This document shows, one piece after another, positions 31,180-43,578 of a DNA stretch of 64,000 nucleotides (position 1 is the stretch's first letter; each line of letters begins with the position of its first letter). Location: positions 17,230,001 to 17,294,000 of the forward strand of contig CM040090.1 in the NCBI GenBank assembly GCA_022496805.1, given 5' to 3'. Origin of the DNA: Pohlia nutans (taxonomy: Eukaryota; Streptophyta; Bryopsida; Bryales; Mniaceae). The notes under the pieces were generated by a model. That model made no database searches. It was given only the letters and a program-made list of their open reading frames with translations, and had not been told where the DNA came from. Position numbers and translations under genes: made by a program.

Positions 31180-33246
31180 TTGAAAACCACCCAATTCTAC
31201 TCAACATTTGCCAGAGACAAGATTTTTGGCTCACTAGGAACAGCCTTTCAACACAAATGGAAAGGTATCGTGTATGCCCATCCAAATGACATCGACACCG
31301 CACAACAAACAATACACTGGGCACGACTAGCAGCACAACAAGACCCTGAAACAGTCACCATTTTGGCAATTCCAGACACCGACTGGTACCAAAATTTATC
31401 ACCATACACTAGACCCTTTCCAGATACGCACGCCATCATACATTTCGCCGCAGACACCATTACATATGACGAACCAACAATACCACTAGAACCCACCAAA
31501 ACTCGATCCAAACCACTCACACTACACATATGGTGTATTCACCATCAAAACAACAATATTGGCACATTCAACCAAATAAACACTATAAACACAACAATCG
31601 ACAATCTACAAATTTCGCAATACCATACACAAACAGCACCACCAACACCATTAAACACAAAAGTTAACAAAAGCACAAAATGGAACAAACTAATATACCC
31701 ACACTACAACAATTTACAAAACATGTGGGTAGACCCCCTTCCAAATTTCGAAATAAACACTACACTAAAATTTCTACCACAATACAGCTATTACACAGAT
31801 GGATCCTTTTTACCACCTGAAGAAGCTGCTGATGGCCATTGGAAAAAAGAAAAAGCTGGATATGGAATCTACAACTCATCTAAACCAGATGTACAAATAT
31901 CAAAAAGACTGCCTGGACTACAAACATGCTTCAGAGCAGAACTAATGGCCATACATGAAACACTTTCACTAATCACCACTAAATACATAAACGAACCTGC
32001 ACATATTTTTACAGACTGCCTCAATTGTATACATGTTCTAAACACACAACTCAAACACCTAACCCAACAAAACAACCACGCCGATAAAACCATTTTACAA
32101 GAAATGGTCAAAATGCTAAAAAAGCGAACACAACCCACCACAATATACAAAGTCAAAGCACACGCTAAAATTACCGGAAATGAACACGCAGATCAACTTG
32201 CAAAAGAAGGCACCATGAAAAGAGGCTATCAAAAAGCAGCAAATCCACATGAATTTGCACATACCACACCTTACTACTTCCAAAAAGACACATGGCCCGG
32301 TCCTATCAAACGACCAGACAAAGTACCAGTTAAATGTTTGGAAGAATATATAAAGAAACATGACCGAAACACTAACTTAGAAATACTAGCAGAAGACTTT
32401 CCCAACATTAGCAAATGGACAACAAACTCCATCATCGACAACGAAATGTCCAATGACCTTTGGAATAATCCAGAAATAACAGATGCACAAAAAACAAGCA
32501 TACTAAAATTTAGAACCGGTCAATACATGGGTAATGCCAGAAAACAATTAATTTTCGGCATACAAAGATTCCTCTCAAAAACATGTCCCATCTGTAATTC
32601 ACAAGATGCAGATACATGGCTCCACGTACTCTTACTATGCAAACAACACCATATACACGCACTAAGAACCAAAAGACACAACAAAGCAGTGTGGGAATTA
32701 AGAAAATTAATACTATCCTCAAATAAATCAAGATGCTACACTCTCATGAATGCTGGCACATTCAACAATAATCCACAAGAAAACACAGTACCTCCATAGT
32801 TATTACCATGTACTTGTAATCAACAAAGATGCCAATGTAATGCCAGATTCAAGCCAGATATACTATGCATTAAAAGCCTCCCACACCAAAGCCCACCTCC
32901 TCTAAACCCCGTTGATAACCTAACCATACAATTTATAGAATTCACATACACAAACGACAGATTTTCACCAGAAACAATTGGCAGGAAAATTACAAAATAC
33001 CAACCTCTCATTAATAACATCATACAACAAGGTTGGAAAGTAGATCCTATCATAGTCATCACAGCTGGTGCGAGAGGAACCACACACGTCCCTTCAATGA
33101 AACTACTAGAAACAAAATTCAACATCTGTGAAACCTCCATAAAACACACATTCAAAGCAATCAATACCATTGCCATACAACATGCCGGATCTATCCTTTT
33201 ACATAAAAGACGTATAGAGAATAATCAATCAATACCAACAGAATAG
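31180..33246 (+). pseudogene. LINE ORF2 part 4: RNase H and C-terminal extension
   Basis: The frame 31180-32799 holds RNase HI: YYTDGSF (Asp), FRAELMAIHE (Glu), IFTDCLNCIHVL (Asp) and KVKAHAKITGNEHADQLAKEG (His and final Asp). A CPICNSQDADTWLHVLLLC zinc-like motif follows. An in-frame TAG at 32797-32799 is followed in the same frame by 148 more open codons to 33246, with CTC-RCQC cysteines and DPIIVITAGARGTTHVPS. The extension is therefore probably part of the original protein, lost by one nonsense change. RNase H removes template RNA during integration. Confidence 0.82.
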
Positions 33247-33299
33247 TACAATAAAAGAGGGAGGGTAGTGGTGAAAACCACTGCTAGCCACTCTTTTCA

Positions 33300-33405
33300 A
33301 ACAACTAGCTCAAACTTGTCTCGGGAGATAGAATGGGCCAGCTGGTTGGTACAAACTTTCCTGCCATGACAACTCACTAGCAGCACCAAGCCATGTATCA
33401 CACCA
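33300..33405 (-). repeat. SINE-related body segment (minus)
   Basis: On the minus strand, gctgctagtgagttgtcat through caggaaagtttgtaccaac to gagacaag matches the body of the SINE at 34970-35150. It directly follows the LINE 3' end, so it may be a shared tail or an independent insertion. Confidence 0.55.
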
Positions 33406-33435
33406 CGTAAAAAACAAGAAATCCCTGATAAAGCT

Positions 33436-33855
33436 TCAAAGGCGTAAGAAATCAAAGATTTGTCGCATTGTGACTGCAACATACTCAAGCTGTCTTTCAC
33501 GAGGTAAATGCGCCATAGGACCTTGAAGCCATCGGTAGTGACCAACACCTTCCACTTGAGACCATGCATGAACCTCCGTATCTTCGTTGTGAAAACGTCC
33601 TGCAAAGATTGCTTCTGTTCGACTCTTAAAAGCAGGCTCCACTTCAAAAACAACTACCAATGATCTAATGCTTGGCACCCTTTGACGTCTTCTTGGCTCA
33701 TTTGGTTCTTCTTCTCGTGGTCGTCGACGCGAGTTACCTTGCCTCCTCTCTAACTCTTCAAGACGTTGTGAGAGCTGTGGTTGTTCAGAAGATAGTTCCT
33801 TTGACCCACGACTTTGCAAATCTCCGAATACCCGAAGACTGGACATTGCAAACAA
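33436..33855 (-). CDS. Hypothetical 139-aa protein
   Basis: One uninterrupted frame with ATG at 33855: SSLRVFGDLQSRGSKEL, a QRLEELERRQGN coiled-coil-like segment, an arginine-rich region and a more globular C-terminus (YRWLQGPMAHLPRERQLEYV). It lies between SINE-related sequences and next to an AAT microsatellite, so it may be part of an unrecognised repeat. A spurious frame is possible. Confidence 0.3.
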   Translation of the reverse strand: MFAMSSLRVFGDLQSRGSKELSSEQPQLSQRLEELERRQGNSRRRPREEEPNEPRRRQRVPSIRSLVVVFEVEPAFKSRTEAIFAGRFHNEDTEVHAWSQVEGVGHYRWLQGPMAHLPRERQLEYVAVTMRQIFDFLRL

Positions 33856-33867
33856 ACTTATACTATC

Positions 33868-33903
33868 ACATAAAAAATAATAATAATAATAATAATAATA
33901 ATA
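33868..33903. repeat. (AAT)n microsatellite
   Basis: About 11 AAT/ATA units. It ends just before a change in sequence character and could be the A-rich tail of a retroelement on either strand. Confidence 0.85.
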
Positions 33904-34434
33904 TAGAGAAGCGATGGTCCTAGCAGGGTTCTTTTCTTTTTATACTGAAACTTCATCGCTAAGAAGCTTTATCTAGAAGCTAAGAGAAGTGTGAAAAGAT
34001 TTAATTTTTTAAGATTATTATATTTAAAATTCCTATATTCCTTTCTTCGCATTGATTAGATTCACTACCGGCTTTCACATTCACTCATAAAGCCATACCC
34101 GAAAACACTCCAACTTTCCCCACTTGCGCCGCGAATCTAGTACCCTTTCTACCTTACATCCCTCGAGATCATTGATTTCAAATACTAGTTCAAAGACTTA
34201 ACACTCTTTCATTAAATCTTCCTATTAATATCTTCTTCTAGTAAGCATTATCAAAATTCACCAAAATATTAAAATTATAAGTTGTATGCGCAACAACGTC
34301 ACGCTAAAGCTACTCAGAAACGTCACCTTCACGTTTCACAAACAAAAGTCACAGAATCTCCCAAGAATACTAAATATATACTCTTAGGTAGTGCTCGTTC
34401 TCACACCATGACAGCAGTAATAACCACTACACAT

Positions 34435-34530
34435 GTATCCCAAAATATTAGACAAAAATGATTTATTATTCCAATTTTCCTGCCTATGACTACTCACCTA
34501 CAACACCAAACCACTCATAACACATAAATA
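34435..34530 (-). repeat. Diverged SINE-related copy
   Basis: ttttcctgcctatgactact and caacaccaaaccactcata align with the body of the SINE at 34970-35150 with many changes. No A or B box can be made out. Confidence 0.4.
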
Positions 34531-34758
34531 TTCATATGGCCTCAAAAGTAAACCAAACAACTTTCCTGCAAGATATTACTTCCTAAAAATAACCAACCTT
34601 TAAATAGTGATTTAAAAGACTATACTTTCACACCAACTACATCTATATCTCTAATCTCCCAAAAAATCAATTAGATTAATCAGCTAACATACATCATACC
34701 GGATTTCCCTAATGCAGAAAAGAAAAATACTTAACCGCTTGGAAAGAAGATATAAAAT

Positions 34759-34860
34759 AATTATTATTATTATTATTTTTTTTTTTTTTTTTTTTTTGTT
34801 TTTTTTTTTTTTTTTTTTTTTTGTTTTTTTTGTTTTTTTTTTGTTTTTTTTTTGTTTTTA

Positions 34861-34912
<52 letters not shown>
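34759..34912. repeat. Low-complexity AT tract flanked by ATT/AAT microsatellites
   Basis: (ATT)n at 34759-34777, a T-rich run with interspersed G at 34778-34858, then (AAT)n at 34860-34912. The two microsatellites are inverted relative to each other, giving a large hairpin. On the minus strand it lies at the 3' end of the SINE and fits a long expanded tail. Confidence 0.85.
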
Positions 34913-34915
<3 letters not shown>

Positions 34916-34919
34916 CCCA

Positions 34920-35150
34920 TATATGGGAAAGCGGCTTTAATCCACTTTTTTTTTTAAGATCTTGTCTCAGATAGTAGGATAGGGCTGGTTGGTGGTACAA
35001 CTTTCCTGCATATGAATAATTCACTAGCAGTGTCAAGTCACCATATCACATTACTGCTCCAACGGGCCCTCACAGGAATCGAACCCGGACCACATAACTA
35101 TGATACAATATCCTCTCCACCAACCCACTGGACAGATGACTTGACGATCA
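34920..35150 (-). mobile_element. tRNA-derived SINE (minus strand)
   Basis: Read on the minus strand, a tRNA-like head has an A-box-like agtgggttggtggagagg and a canonical B box ggttcgattcc about 40 bp apart. A unique body (gctagtgaattattcatatg, then caggaaagttgtacca) follows, and then an AT microsatellite tail. This is Pol III SINE architecture. The head no longer folds as a full cloverleaf. Relatives of the body lie at 33300-33405 and 34435-34530. Confidence 0.7.
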
Positions 35151-35227
35151 CCAACCCAAAAAACCACTATTTAAACACCCAAAACTTTTATTTTACTCAG
35201 TTATGTGTCAGTTGTTAGGAAGTTCTA

Positions 35228-35372
35228 AAAGTGTCTGTTCCCGAAAGGGGTGAGTAGTTTGGTCTTAGTGGTCCTTTGTCTGGTGGGCATTGGCTCATTA
35301 ACCAAATGAACAGACACTATATTCACGCCGGCCCTATAAAGGGACCGGAGTTTTTATCTATCTATCTACAAT
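35228..35372 (+). repeat. Retroelement 3'-tail-like repeat, copy 1
   Basis: gtgtctgttcccgaaagggg, a ggtcctttgtctggtgggca stretch, an inverted pair gtgtctgttc/gaacagacac, a ccggccctataaagggaccg hairpin and a terminal (ATCT)n. The middle matches 51088-51200 closely. The hairpin plus microsatellite end suggests the 3' end of a non-LTR element. Confidence 0.55.
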
Positions 35373-35639
35373 CATTATGTACATCGTCCAAAAAATAGAC
35401 GCTCAGGTAATTAGGAGTTAATGTTATGAACCTATTGGATAACCCAATCTCTAGTCCAAAAAACAAGTGTCTGAAAGTGAAAAGCAATGAAGTATTGAAG
35501 GTCTTCAAACCAAAAGCAAAAAAAATAAGCAAAAAGTCCTTATATGCAATTATTCTTACAGTGAAATGCAAGTGCCTTAGTATCCTAGTTAAAATTATTT
35601 CTAACTTTTTCATCTGTAAAGAATGATTATACTGAAGAA

Positions 35640-38040
35640 TTAGAACTTGCCATTTTTGTACAGGTGGATATTTTTAAATTTTAAATTTCAATTATTTATT
35701 AAGATTTTTTTTATCAGTATGTAATATTGAAAATGTTAATTTTTTTAATAAAATTTATTATTTAAAAAATAAATAATACAATTGGCTGAAATTATGAGAT
35801 TTATGACATGATCAAATTGAATATGCACTACAAGAATACCAGGCCTAAAATGATTGAAATGTGATAGTATTTAGTCAATCATGACAACAGAGGCCTTTTT
35901 GAAGCATGCTTTGAGGTACTCAGACAACTGATGTGAATTCTCACTACACCATATTTTTTTTAGTTCATTTTGATGTACAATTGAGCATAGCAAATGATTT
36001 TATTTTATAATTTTTTCACCAAAGAAAAGTTAGAACGCCAACTCATCTTTCACCTCCCAAAAGGAATTTGTGATTTGGAGTTTCTATGCATGAGATAAGT
36101 ACAAAATTCTATAAGGTTGTGAAGAATGTGCATGAGTTGTTTAAGAAGAAAATGTGTTGTGATCAGACCTTCGAGGTTCAATTGTGCATAGTAGACTAGC
36201 ATATTTTAAACAATGTTCAACTAAGAATACTTGCACAATCAAGTAAAATTTCACCTTCAACAAGAATTTAGTGATTTGAAGTATTTATGCTTAAGTTGTG
36301 CACATTTTTGTAGAATAGTTCAACAAGTGAATAAGAGAGAATTATGGGAGGAGTTCTACATGTCCCATATTCATCGTCAACACTAGTGCACTGAATTTTG
36401 TATAAAGCACAAGACTTCATCTCTTCCTCCATCCACTATTATGAAGTGAACTTCACATTCATTCATCTTTGACATATACCACTTGGAAATAGGCAAATTT
36501 TACTTTATATGTTATTAAAAAAAGGTTGATTCTAACATTAATTATGAATTTTAATGCCAACAATAATTAAATGACTAAAGTGGAAAGATTGGTTAAAAAC
36601 AATAATTTATTTTAGAATAATTAAAAAAATAGGGCTTGTATAAATAATCGCGATCTGCTTGTAATTCCAGTGTGTCATCTACATACAAGTCACGTAGAGG
36701 CCAAGTGTCACAACTGTAGCTTCCCTCATGAGCCACCGATATTGACACAACTCTAGCTTCCCTCATGAGCCACCAAAATTGACAAAATTAGTACAAAACT
36801 CTGTCAAAACAGTGTTCGAATCAAGTGATTTGAAATGAGAGAAAGATTGACAAAAGACTCTTTAAATTTTGTCATCTTGGATGCGATTCTTTTTGTAGTG
36901 ATTATAGCATGGCATTGTTGAACCATTTGTAGCACCAACATTACATGGTGTCACTTTAGAGCCATTCAACATCAACGTGATAATCCATTGTAGCGTCACG
37001 ATGACATTAACATCAAAACCCGTGAACTTGAGGTTAATTTCACATTAATCCTCACATTAACTTAATCCACTACCTTGATGTCAATATCGCACCACATTAA
37101 CATGCCATGAGGTTCTCATAGTGTGGCATTGTTGAAGTACATACAATGATGTGGTTTGTCGTGGTGATTGAGTTACATATTTTAGCATGTTTTTATTTAA
37201 TGATAAATATGGTGTTGGCACCACCTTTACTACCAAGGGTAGAGATGCTTTTAGAACCTGCCGAACAGGACTCACCAAACCTATTTCTGGATGATAAAAT
37301 ACCTCTTATGGTGTGGAGTTTGATAATTGCACGCCAAATTTTATCAATATAGCGAGGGATGATTCTCACATCAAGCATTTTGTCCTATTCTTTAACAAAA
37401 CCATGCTCACACTTTATGAAGTTGAGTTTAGTAAATGTATTCTCCACCGTTATGATTGTCCCATGTAGTGACAAAAGTAGTAGTATGTAATTTGTTTATG
37501 CACTCTATTCCAAGTGTGCTTGATGGTCGTTGATGACTTGCTGAAAAAAATTAATTCTCACACACCATCTTGCATATGAACTTGGTGCACAATGAGCAAC
37601 TGCTGAGCATGCTCTTGGTGTAGCCTGTGTACTGTGGCGTACAATGAGCCAGGCAGGTGCCTCAGTTGTAAGTTAACGCTTAGTGACAGACAAGCAGAAG
37701 TTGACATCTGACATAACTTGGCACCAACCCTGCGACATCCTCACACGAAAATAGATTGACGGCACAGCCCCAAGGACGGCACAGCCAGCTATGGCTGAGA
37801 TTTTTTACACAAGTTGTCAGTCAATCTGACTCTACCACTGATGCCATGGATGGCAGCAACTTAGAATCTCCTGTAAATATTTCCACCATAATGAAGGTTC
37901 AGTTCTTCACACAGTCTGGCATCCAAAGCTCGTATAGTTGACCAACAGCTGCAGTCTCACAGACAACTCCAGCTAAGATAACACCATTGCTGCAACAAGA
38001 AGTCACCAGCTCACACAAATTGGCAGTCTGAGAGAAGAAT
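35640..38040. other. AT-rich intergenic DNA
   Basis: I see no gene. The only structure noted is a 41-bp direct duplication near 36712-36790 (ctagcttccctcatgagcc occurs twice). Scattered short frames have no recognisable motif. Confidence 0.4.
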
Positions 38041-38630
38041 ATCTCAACTTCGGTGTCCAAAAATTTTCAATAAATAATTAAAACCTTTCTCAGTCCAGGT
38101 CCCCAGTTGAGGTTGCCCAGCGGCGGCCATGCCGAGTAATAGGGAAAATTTCACAAGAGGCGGGAGGTACTTCCTGAATTCTGTACTACCCTCAAACCGA
38201 ATTTTCACAAACCTAATCCTAGTTTTATGTACTACATTTTCTCTCATGTTTCTTGATCTGGCTTCAATGCCATGCCGCAGTGGATTGGGTCATACCGGAA
38301 GAATTTATTTGACATTGAGATGGCATTCTACCAATCTGCACACGTCACGTAATAGCCGGCTGTCCAGCTACAAAAGAATTGCCACTAGATCTCTTCTCTG
38401 TTTACAGGAGAACTTAAATCCTGCGATAGGTTATATCTGCACGAGTGGGATGCACATCACGACTATTGGCATTTGCGAGATAAACCTCCAAGAGCGTCTG
38501 TGTCTAGTCAATGATTTGAGTTACTGATCCATCAAATGGAACTGAGACCCGTAGAGAAAATTGGAACAACCAGTCATAGAACCTCAAATAGTGTCACTGA
38601 TGCATCACCTCCGATTTTCTTCCAATGAAG
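38041..38630 (-). other. Probable 3' UTR and downstream region of MSL gene
   Basis: This is less AT-rich than the DNA to its left and directly follows the MSL stop codon. No frame has a recognisable motif. UTR assignment is inference from position and composition. Confidence 0.35.
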
Positions 38631-41600
38631 TTACAGTGACCGGCTGAGGTTGATCGTAGTTCCATCAACAGACTTCACGTGTACTTCTTGAGATGGAAGA
38701 TGATAATCGATTTTGAGATCTTCAAACAACCTCTTCATTTCCAAAACCAGTTCAGAGCGCCGGGACGTCTTCTCCCCAATATTGTGGTAGTTCATTGTAT
38801 GTGTAAGCCCCAAATTTAGTTCCAACTTTCCAGTCTCCGGTGAACAATCCATACAATTGAGACCGAAAGTTTCTTTCCAGTGCTGAGGCTTGCTGGTGAT
38901 ATATCTGCACAAAAAAAGCCAGCTTGTCAGAACGAATGGTATTTCTGGACTGCGACAAAAGATACTGTGAGCATAGGCAGTCAGTACACAATAAAGACTA
39001 TAAGCAGTGATGATCTTCAACATAGAATTCAACGCTCGTTACAGCCGACACAAACTGAGAATGTCGAGGATGAAAGACCCACCTGCCAATACTCTCTTTG
39101 AGCCGTCCAATCTTCTCAGCTGTGGTAGTTGCGGAAATGAAGAATTTAAATATATCACCCATATCTGGACTGCGGTAGTAATTTGTTATAGGCTTGGTGG
39201 CAAGCACAGAGTTCGGATACCAAACCTTCGCGTTAAAATCTCCGAGAAACACCGTTGTCAAAATGTTCATCTCCTCCACCACATACTGCCACGACATTGC
39301 AACATATTTCAGTCATACATTATTGAAAGGCCAAACGTATACTGATTGTTAACGACTCTGGAATACTATCATTATATTACAGGCTATTTTGGAAATCAGG
39401 GATAAGCAAACTTTTGCACATCATGGTTACACAAATGGTCACACAAATGGTCACAAATCAGTGTAAGTCTCTGTGTACCATAGTTCCGTCAACGACGCAG
39501 CGATCACCCACATCGAATGGGTGATAAACAAAGACGAAGACGATAGCCTCGAAAACAGTCTTCAGTGTGTTCCCGAAAATGAACACCAAAATGAGCAATT
39601 GAGACGAAACGAAGACCAGGAGCTGTGAAGTAGCAACGTCCAAGATCAGAAGCCAGATGACTATCACCACAACAATCAGAATAATATCTATCATGCGGTG
39701 GAGCTTGCTAACAGCACTTTTGGTGTCACTAAGTGACAAAGCAAGGGCTCGCCTCTCTTGGTACACATTCACCTGCATGCACCAGAGAATTGGTTAGAAT
39801 TCTGTCACATAAACACCAGTTGATTGGTGATCCAGTAAAGAAGATACAAAGTTCTCTGTAAAGCTAAAATTTGTTTCAGAAGGTAGGAATTGTTTCAGTA
39901 GCACATTAGCCTGCCAGGAAGAACAAAATATAGGAGAAATAAAACGACAAAATTTAAATACATCAGGCAAGCAGAGAGCACATACCACCCAGGTCTTCAA
40001 AGCCTTCTTTGTAATTTTTCCCGTCTCCATAGCGCCATCAAAAAGAGCAAGTGCACGGATGGCGTCTTCTTCTGACATGAATCGCATTAGGTCCTCCTCG
40101 GAAATATATCTGTAATCCACAATTCCAATAATTACCGCTATTAGAATAACTTTCAAAAGTCAAAAGAAACACTACATTCTCTCCTCACACCTTGACCCGG
40201 CTGCTATTCAAGGGAGAATTAGGGTACCCAATTCTTTTTTAACTCCAAAATTTACTCTTTTGGACTCACTTCCAGAAATATGTTAAAGTCAAGCAAACTT
40301 CCTGACTCATGAGTCATCATGGTTCTAAAGGTGAAATCTGGGGACCACGTGAGTTGACATTCCTACATTCTCACAGTACTTTAGTATCTTTATTGCTACA
40401 GTGGAAAGGGAACCGCCAAAACTAGTCAAGAATGTTATGAATTCAAAATACACAAGAGTAACAGAAGTTTGGATACAGAGCCTTACGAAGTGCCAGGTCG
40501 AGGAACGTTGTCAAAAATCTCCTTTGCAACAGCTTTGGCCTGCCACTCACTTCTGATCTCGGTATCCATGCCCTCGCCACCGTCCGCGGCATCGGTATCA
40601 AGTCCTTGACCAAGAGTGGCAACGCCCTGATACCTGACCAAATTGATCAGACGCTTCATGTTGAACGCAGACACATTCTTCCGGTTCAGCTTATGCAAAT
40701 GCTCAACAGTGATCCCTGAGCCTTTCACCTCCCCAGACAGGCCCGTCTTGCTCCTCTTAAACGTCTTGTTCGATTTTAGGGTTTCATTCCCCTCACTAAT
40801 ACCAGGCAACCCTGACAACCCCGGAGCCGACGCACCGGCTTTCTTCAACAAGGCCACTTCGTCCATCAGCTTCTCGTCGTCTTCTTTCATTTGCTGCAGC
40901 TCAACCACGGGCGGCCCGGAGAGAACCTCCAAGACGTGCTGGTTGAATAAAGAATCACGAATACGTTCAAAGTACGTATCCACATGAAACGAAGACGCTA
41001 GGACCTTCACTAAAAACACTTTAACCAAAAACAAGCACGCTCCAAGAAGAAAGCATTGCAATACTTTAGTAACGTAAACAAGCTTGGTGCTGGCAGAACG
41101 TGCTTTGGAGTCGAACATGAAATTCCATGCCATGAGGACTAAAGCTAGCCAGATGCAGTTCCGGACGCTGCGCCGCAACGCATAAACGAAGTAGAGTACG
41201 CGCCGGCGAGTCAAGAAATTAATCTCCAGAACGAAAACTACGATGCGCGTCACCCAGCCGGACACCAAACGGCCGCAGACAATAACAAGCGCAAGCAGAA
41301 TCCATTTCCATAGCAAAAGCCCCCAGAGCGTGACGTGCTTTACTTGCGGCAGCAATCGGCTGCATACCACAGCGCCGAGCAGGACGAAGAATGCTATATA
41401 CTCGAAAAAAACGCCCCAGGTTAATTTCTTCTGCCCTTTCGGACGATCCGGAAGGTCCAAATCCTCGAACGGATCCTCTTCTTCCTCCTCTAAGCGGCTT
41501 AGAGCTCCGCCCGGCAGCATTCCTGATTTCATAAGCTGGGAACGAAGCTGGCCGGACCATAAGTTCCCCGACCTCAACTGGCCGGACCGCAACTGGCCGG

Positions 41601-42591
41601 ATCTCGCAGCCGGCCCCGAATTTCTTGGCGTCTGATCCGATGGCTTCCGCGGCTCGGCAAATCTCGACTTCGCTCTGTTGTATTGGCTTGCAGGAATCGC
41701 TGGCGCTTTCGTAACAAGCTCCTCATCTCGAAACGAGTGACGCTGGCTGCCGTGCGGGGAATTTTTGCGATACCGAAGACTCGGGGAGTCGAACTTGTCG
41801 CCGAGAGCAAATGCAGGATTCTCAAGAATGTTTGTGACGTGATCGCCCGAAGAAGGAAGACGAGATAGCAATGCTGGTAAGCGTTGAGAGGAATTCGTTG
41901 AGTCAGTGTCCACGTGCGAGAATCGCCGGGCGGAGGAGAGTGCGGAATTCTCCTTGCTCATCTCGGATTCCGACTGCGAGTAAATATGCGTCTCGGGAAG
42001 ATGCGGGAGACTGCTCTTCCTGTTCAGCGGCCACGAATCCATTTCGATGGTTGTTTCTTTGTTCTGCTTCCGCCATAAGCTCTCCGGTGCTTGTCTTCCA
42101 CTGCTCATGTCCAGGCTCTTCGTCCGGAACCTCCTCTGCGGCGTAGTACTCGAGTCCTCTTTCAACAAACTGACTTTCTCCAGAGTGTCGTACTCGTGCC
42201 AAGGCTTCTCCTCCAGCTTGTCATCAAAGCGGACTCTCGGTGGTAGGCGATCCTCCATCTCCCTTCCTGAGCTCTTGCTGTAATGCAAATGCCCTCCCGA
42301 CGCTGCCCTCGCCCTTCTTTCTAAGTCCTCCAAAGACGACGGCGACCTCACATTGCCGTCGTCTCTTTTCATTTCGCTTTCTGTCCTCACGTCTACCATG
42401 CCATCTGTCAAGAGCTGGTTGCTAGTCACGTTGATCAATCCGAGTTCGGTCACAATCAATGCAGGTCCCGGGGCGCCGAAGGTTGGCGTCGAAGGTTCGA
42501 AAAGCATTCCAGGTACAGTTGCTTTCAAGAAGGTGGGAGGAATGTCATCACGCGGAGATGATGGCGTGACACGCGACATCATCGTTTGCAA
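38631..42591 (-). CDS. MscS-like mechanosensitive ion channel (MSL4-10 class)
   Basis: Minus-strand exons 42591-40487, 40109-39986, 39772-39479, 39285-39083 and 38904-38631 all have GT-AG borders and join in phase to exactly 1000 codons (999 aa). The N-terminal 380 residues are soluble, S/R-rich and probably cytosolic. Several membrane segments follow (for example FEYIAFFVLLGAVVCSRLL and LQCFLLGACLFLVKVFLV), then a cytosolic loop with RKNVSAFNMKRLINLV and a YISEEDLMRFMSEEDA motif. The MscS pore helix region is FIFGNTLKTVFEAIVFVFV, followed by HPFDVGDRC, VVEEMNILTTVFL and NYYRSPDMGD. This order and these motifs are those of plant plasma-membrane MSL proteins such as MSL10, which open under membrane tension and pass anions. 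No disruption is visible. An MSL paralogue number cannot be assigned without a tree. Confidence 0.93.
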
Positions 42592-43578
42592 CGACGAATG
42601 CTAATCTCAGAGTCCTCCCATCTCGTGGCATGCAGAACAACGCTCCTCCATTCCATCGCCTTGGATGGTCCTCCGACAAATTCTGGCTATTGTCGCTTCC
42701 CAGGTTTGTCAGCTAACCACTCGGGTACCACCGCTTCTTCCGGAGCATCAAATTGCCACAATGCCACCCGCCTGAACGAAAAATCTCTCATAACTTAACG
42801 AAAATGCAAAGACGAAAATAACATGAGAACTCTCACTGTCACTTGCAATGTGTGCATTTCTAACTCTCATGTTCAGTCTATTTTTATAAAAAAAAATTGA
42901 AACAAATGGATGCTTTATTTTCATTGCAGAACAACAGGTTACAAACATCATCATGTTCACTCTATTTGCGTGGTGTACCTGACTTTCTGAGAAGACCATT
43001 TCAGTCTGCCGTGAGAAAGTCGTGAACTGATTTATACATTAAAATATTTTTTAAAAGTCCTTCTGCTGCCGAATAAGGTTCAGATGTATTGCGGAGGGAA
43101 AATGTTTTAAATAATAAAAAACTCCGAGTAGCCGGAAATGATGCATTAATGGAGGGAAAGAGGGAGAGCGTTTCGGAGACTTCATGATTAACGCCTACCT
43201 TTTGCTAATTCGGTCATCCAGGGTTCGACTGGAGATTGGTTAGCTCTGACTATCTACATCGTTGCGAACAAAGAGCGAGCTACAAGCTATATTCAAGTGC
43301 ATTCAACACACCGAAAACAGAAAAGTTGGCCGAATATAGAGACAAAAAACTTATTAATATAAAACTTATACCTCAGAAATTGTATACAAGAATCGTGACA
43401 GTTGCACAATGTACAGTATGAAACAACTCAATCTACCAACGCGATACTCTGCCACATAGCCGGCAACAGCAGCAGAAGGTTTTTGCACCTAATCCTTTAA
43501 ACCCTAACCATAGCTACCCGCCGAGCACATTTCATCGTCTTCGTTAGTTTTCTTGTTTGCATGGCGCTGCGTAGAAAT
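42592..43578. other. MSL upstream region and spacer to next gene
   Basis: 42592-42790 is moderately GC-rich and probably contains the 5' UTR and promoter of the minus-strand MSL gene. The remainder is AT-rich, with the likely 3' UTR of the articulin-like gene at its right end. No gene is seen in the spacer. Confidence 0.4.

Larger units (their letters stand above)
21450..33246 (+). mobile_element. LINE-type retrotransposon, degraded, about 11.8 kb
   Basis: Coding order on the plus strand is ORF1 (21988-23778), a low-complexity frame with a 2A-like motif (23714-25906), a 2A motif joined to an APE endonuclease (25966-27891), a linker, reverse transcriptase (28570-29843), a linker frame (30070-30564) and RNase H with a C-terminal extension (31180-33246). 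There are no LTRs. The order APE, RT, RNase H is that of LINE clades such as I, L1-like plant and related groups; clade assignment needs a phylogeny. Several stops and frameshifts and one nested MITE show it is inactive. The 5' boundary is set only approximately, after the palindrome at 21449; the 3' end lies after the stop at 33246, before the SINE-like sequence at 33300. Confidence 0.85.

Noticed and set aside
34773..35036. 87-codon minus frame with poly-Leu and poly-Lys
   Set aside because: Translation of the T-rich tract and AAT/ATT microsatellites at the SINE tail.
41219..42604. Several plus and alternative minus frames inside the MSL first exon
   Set aside because: Overlap with the strongly supported MSL coding frame; no family motifs.
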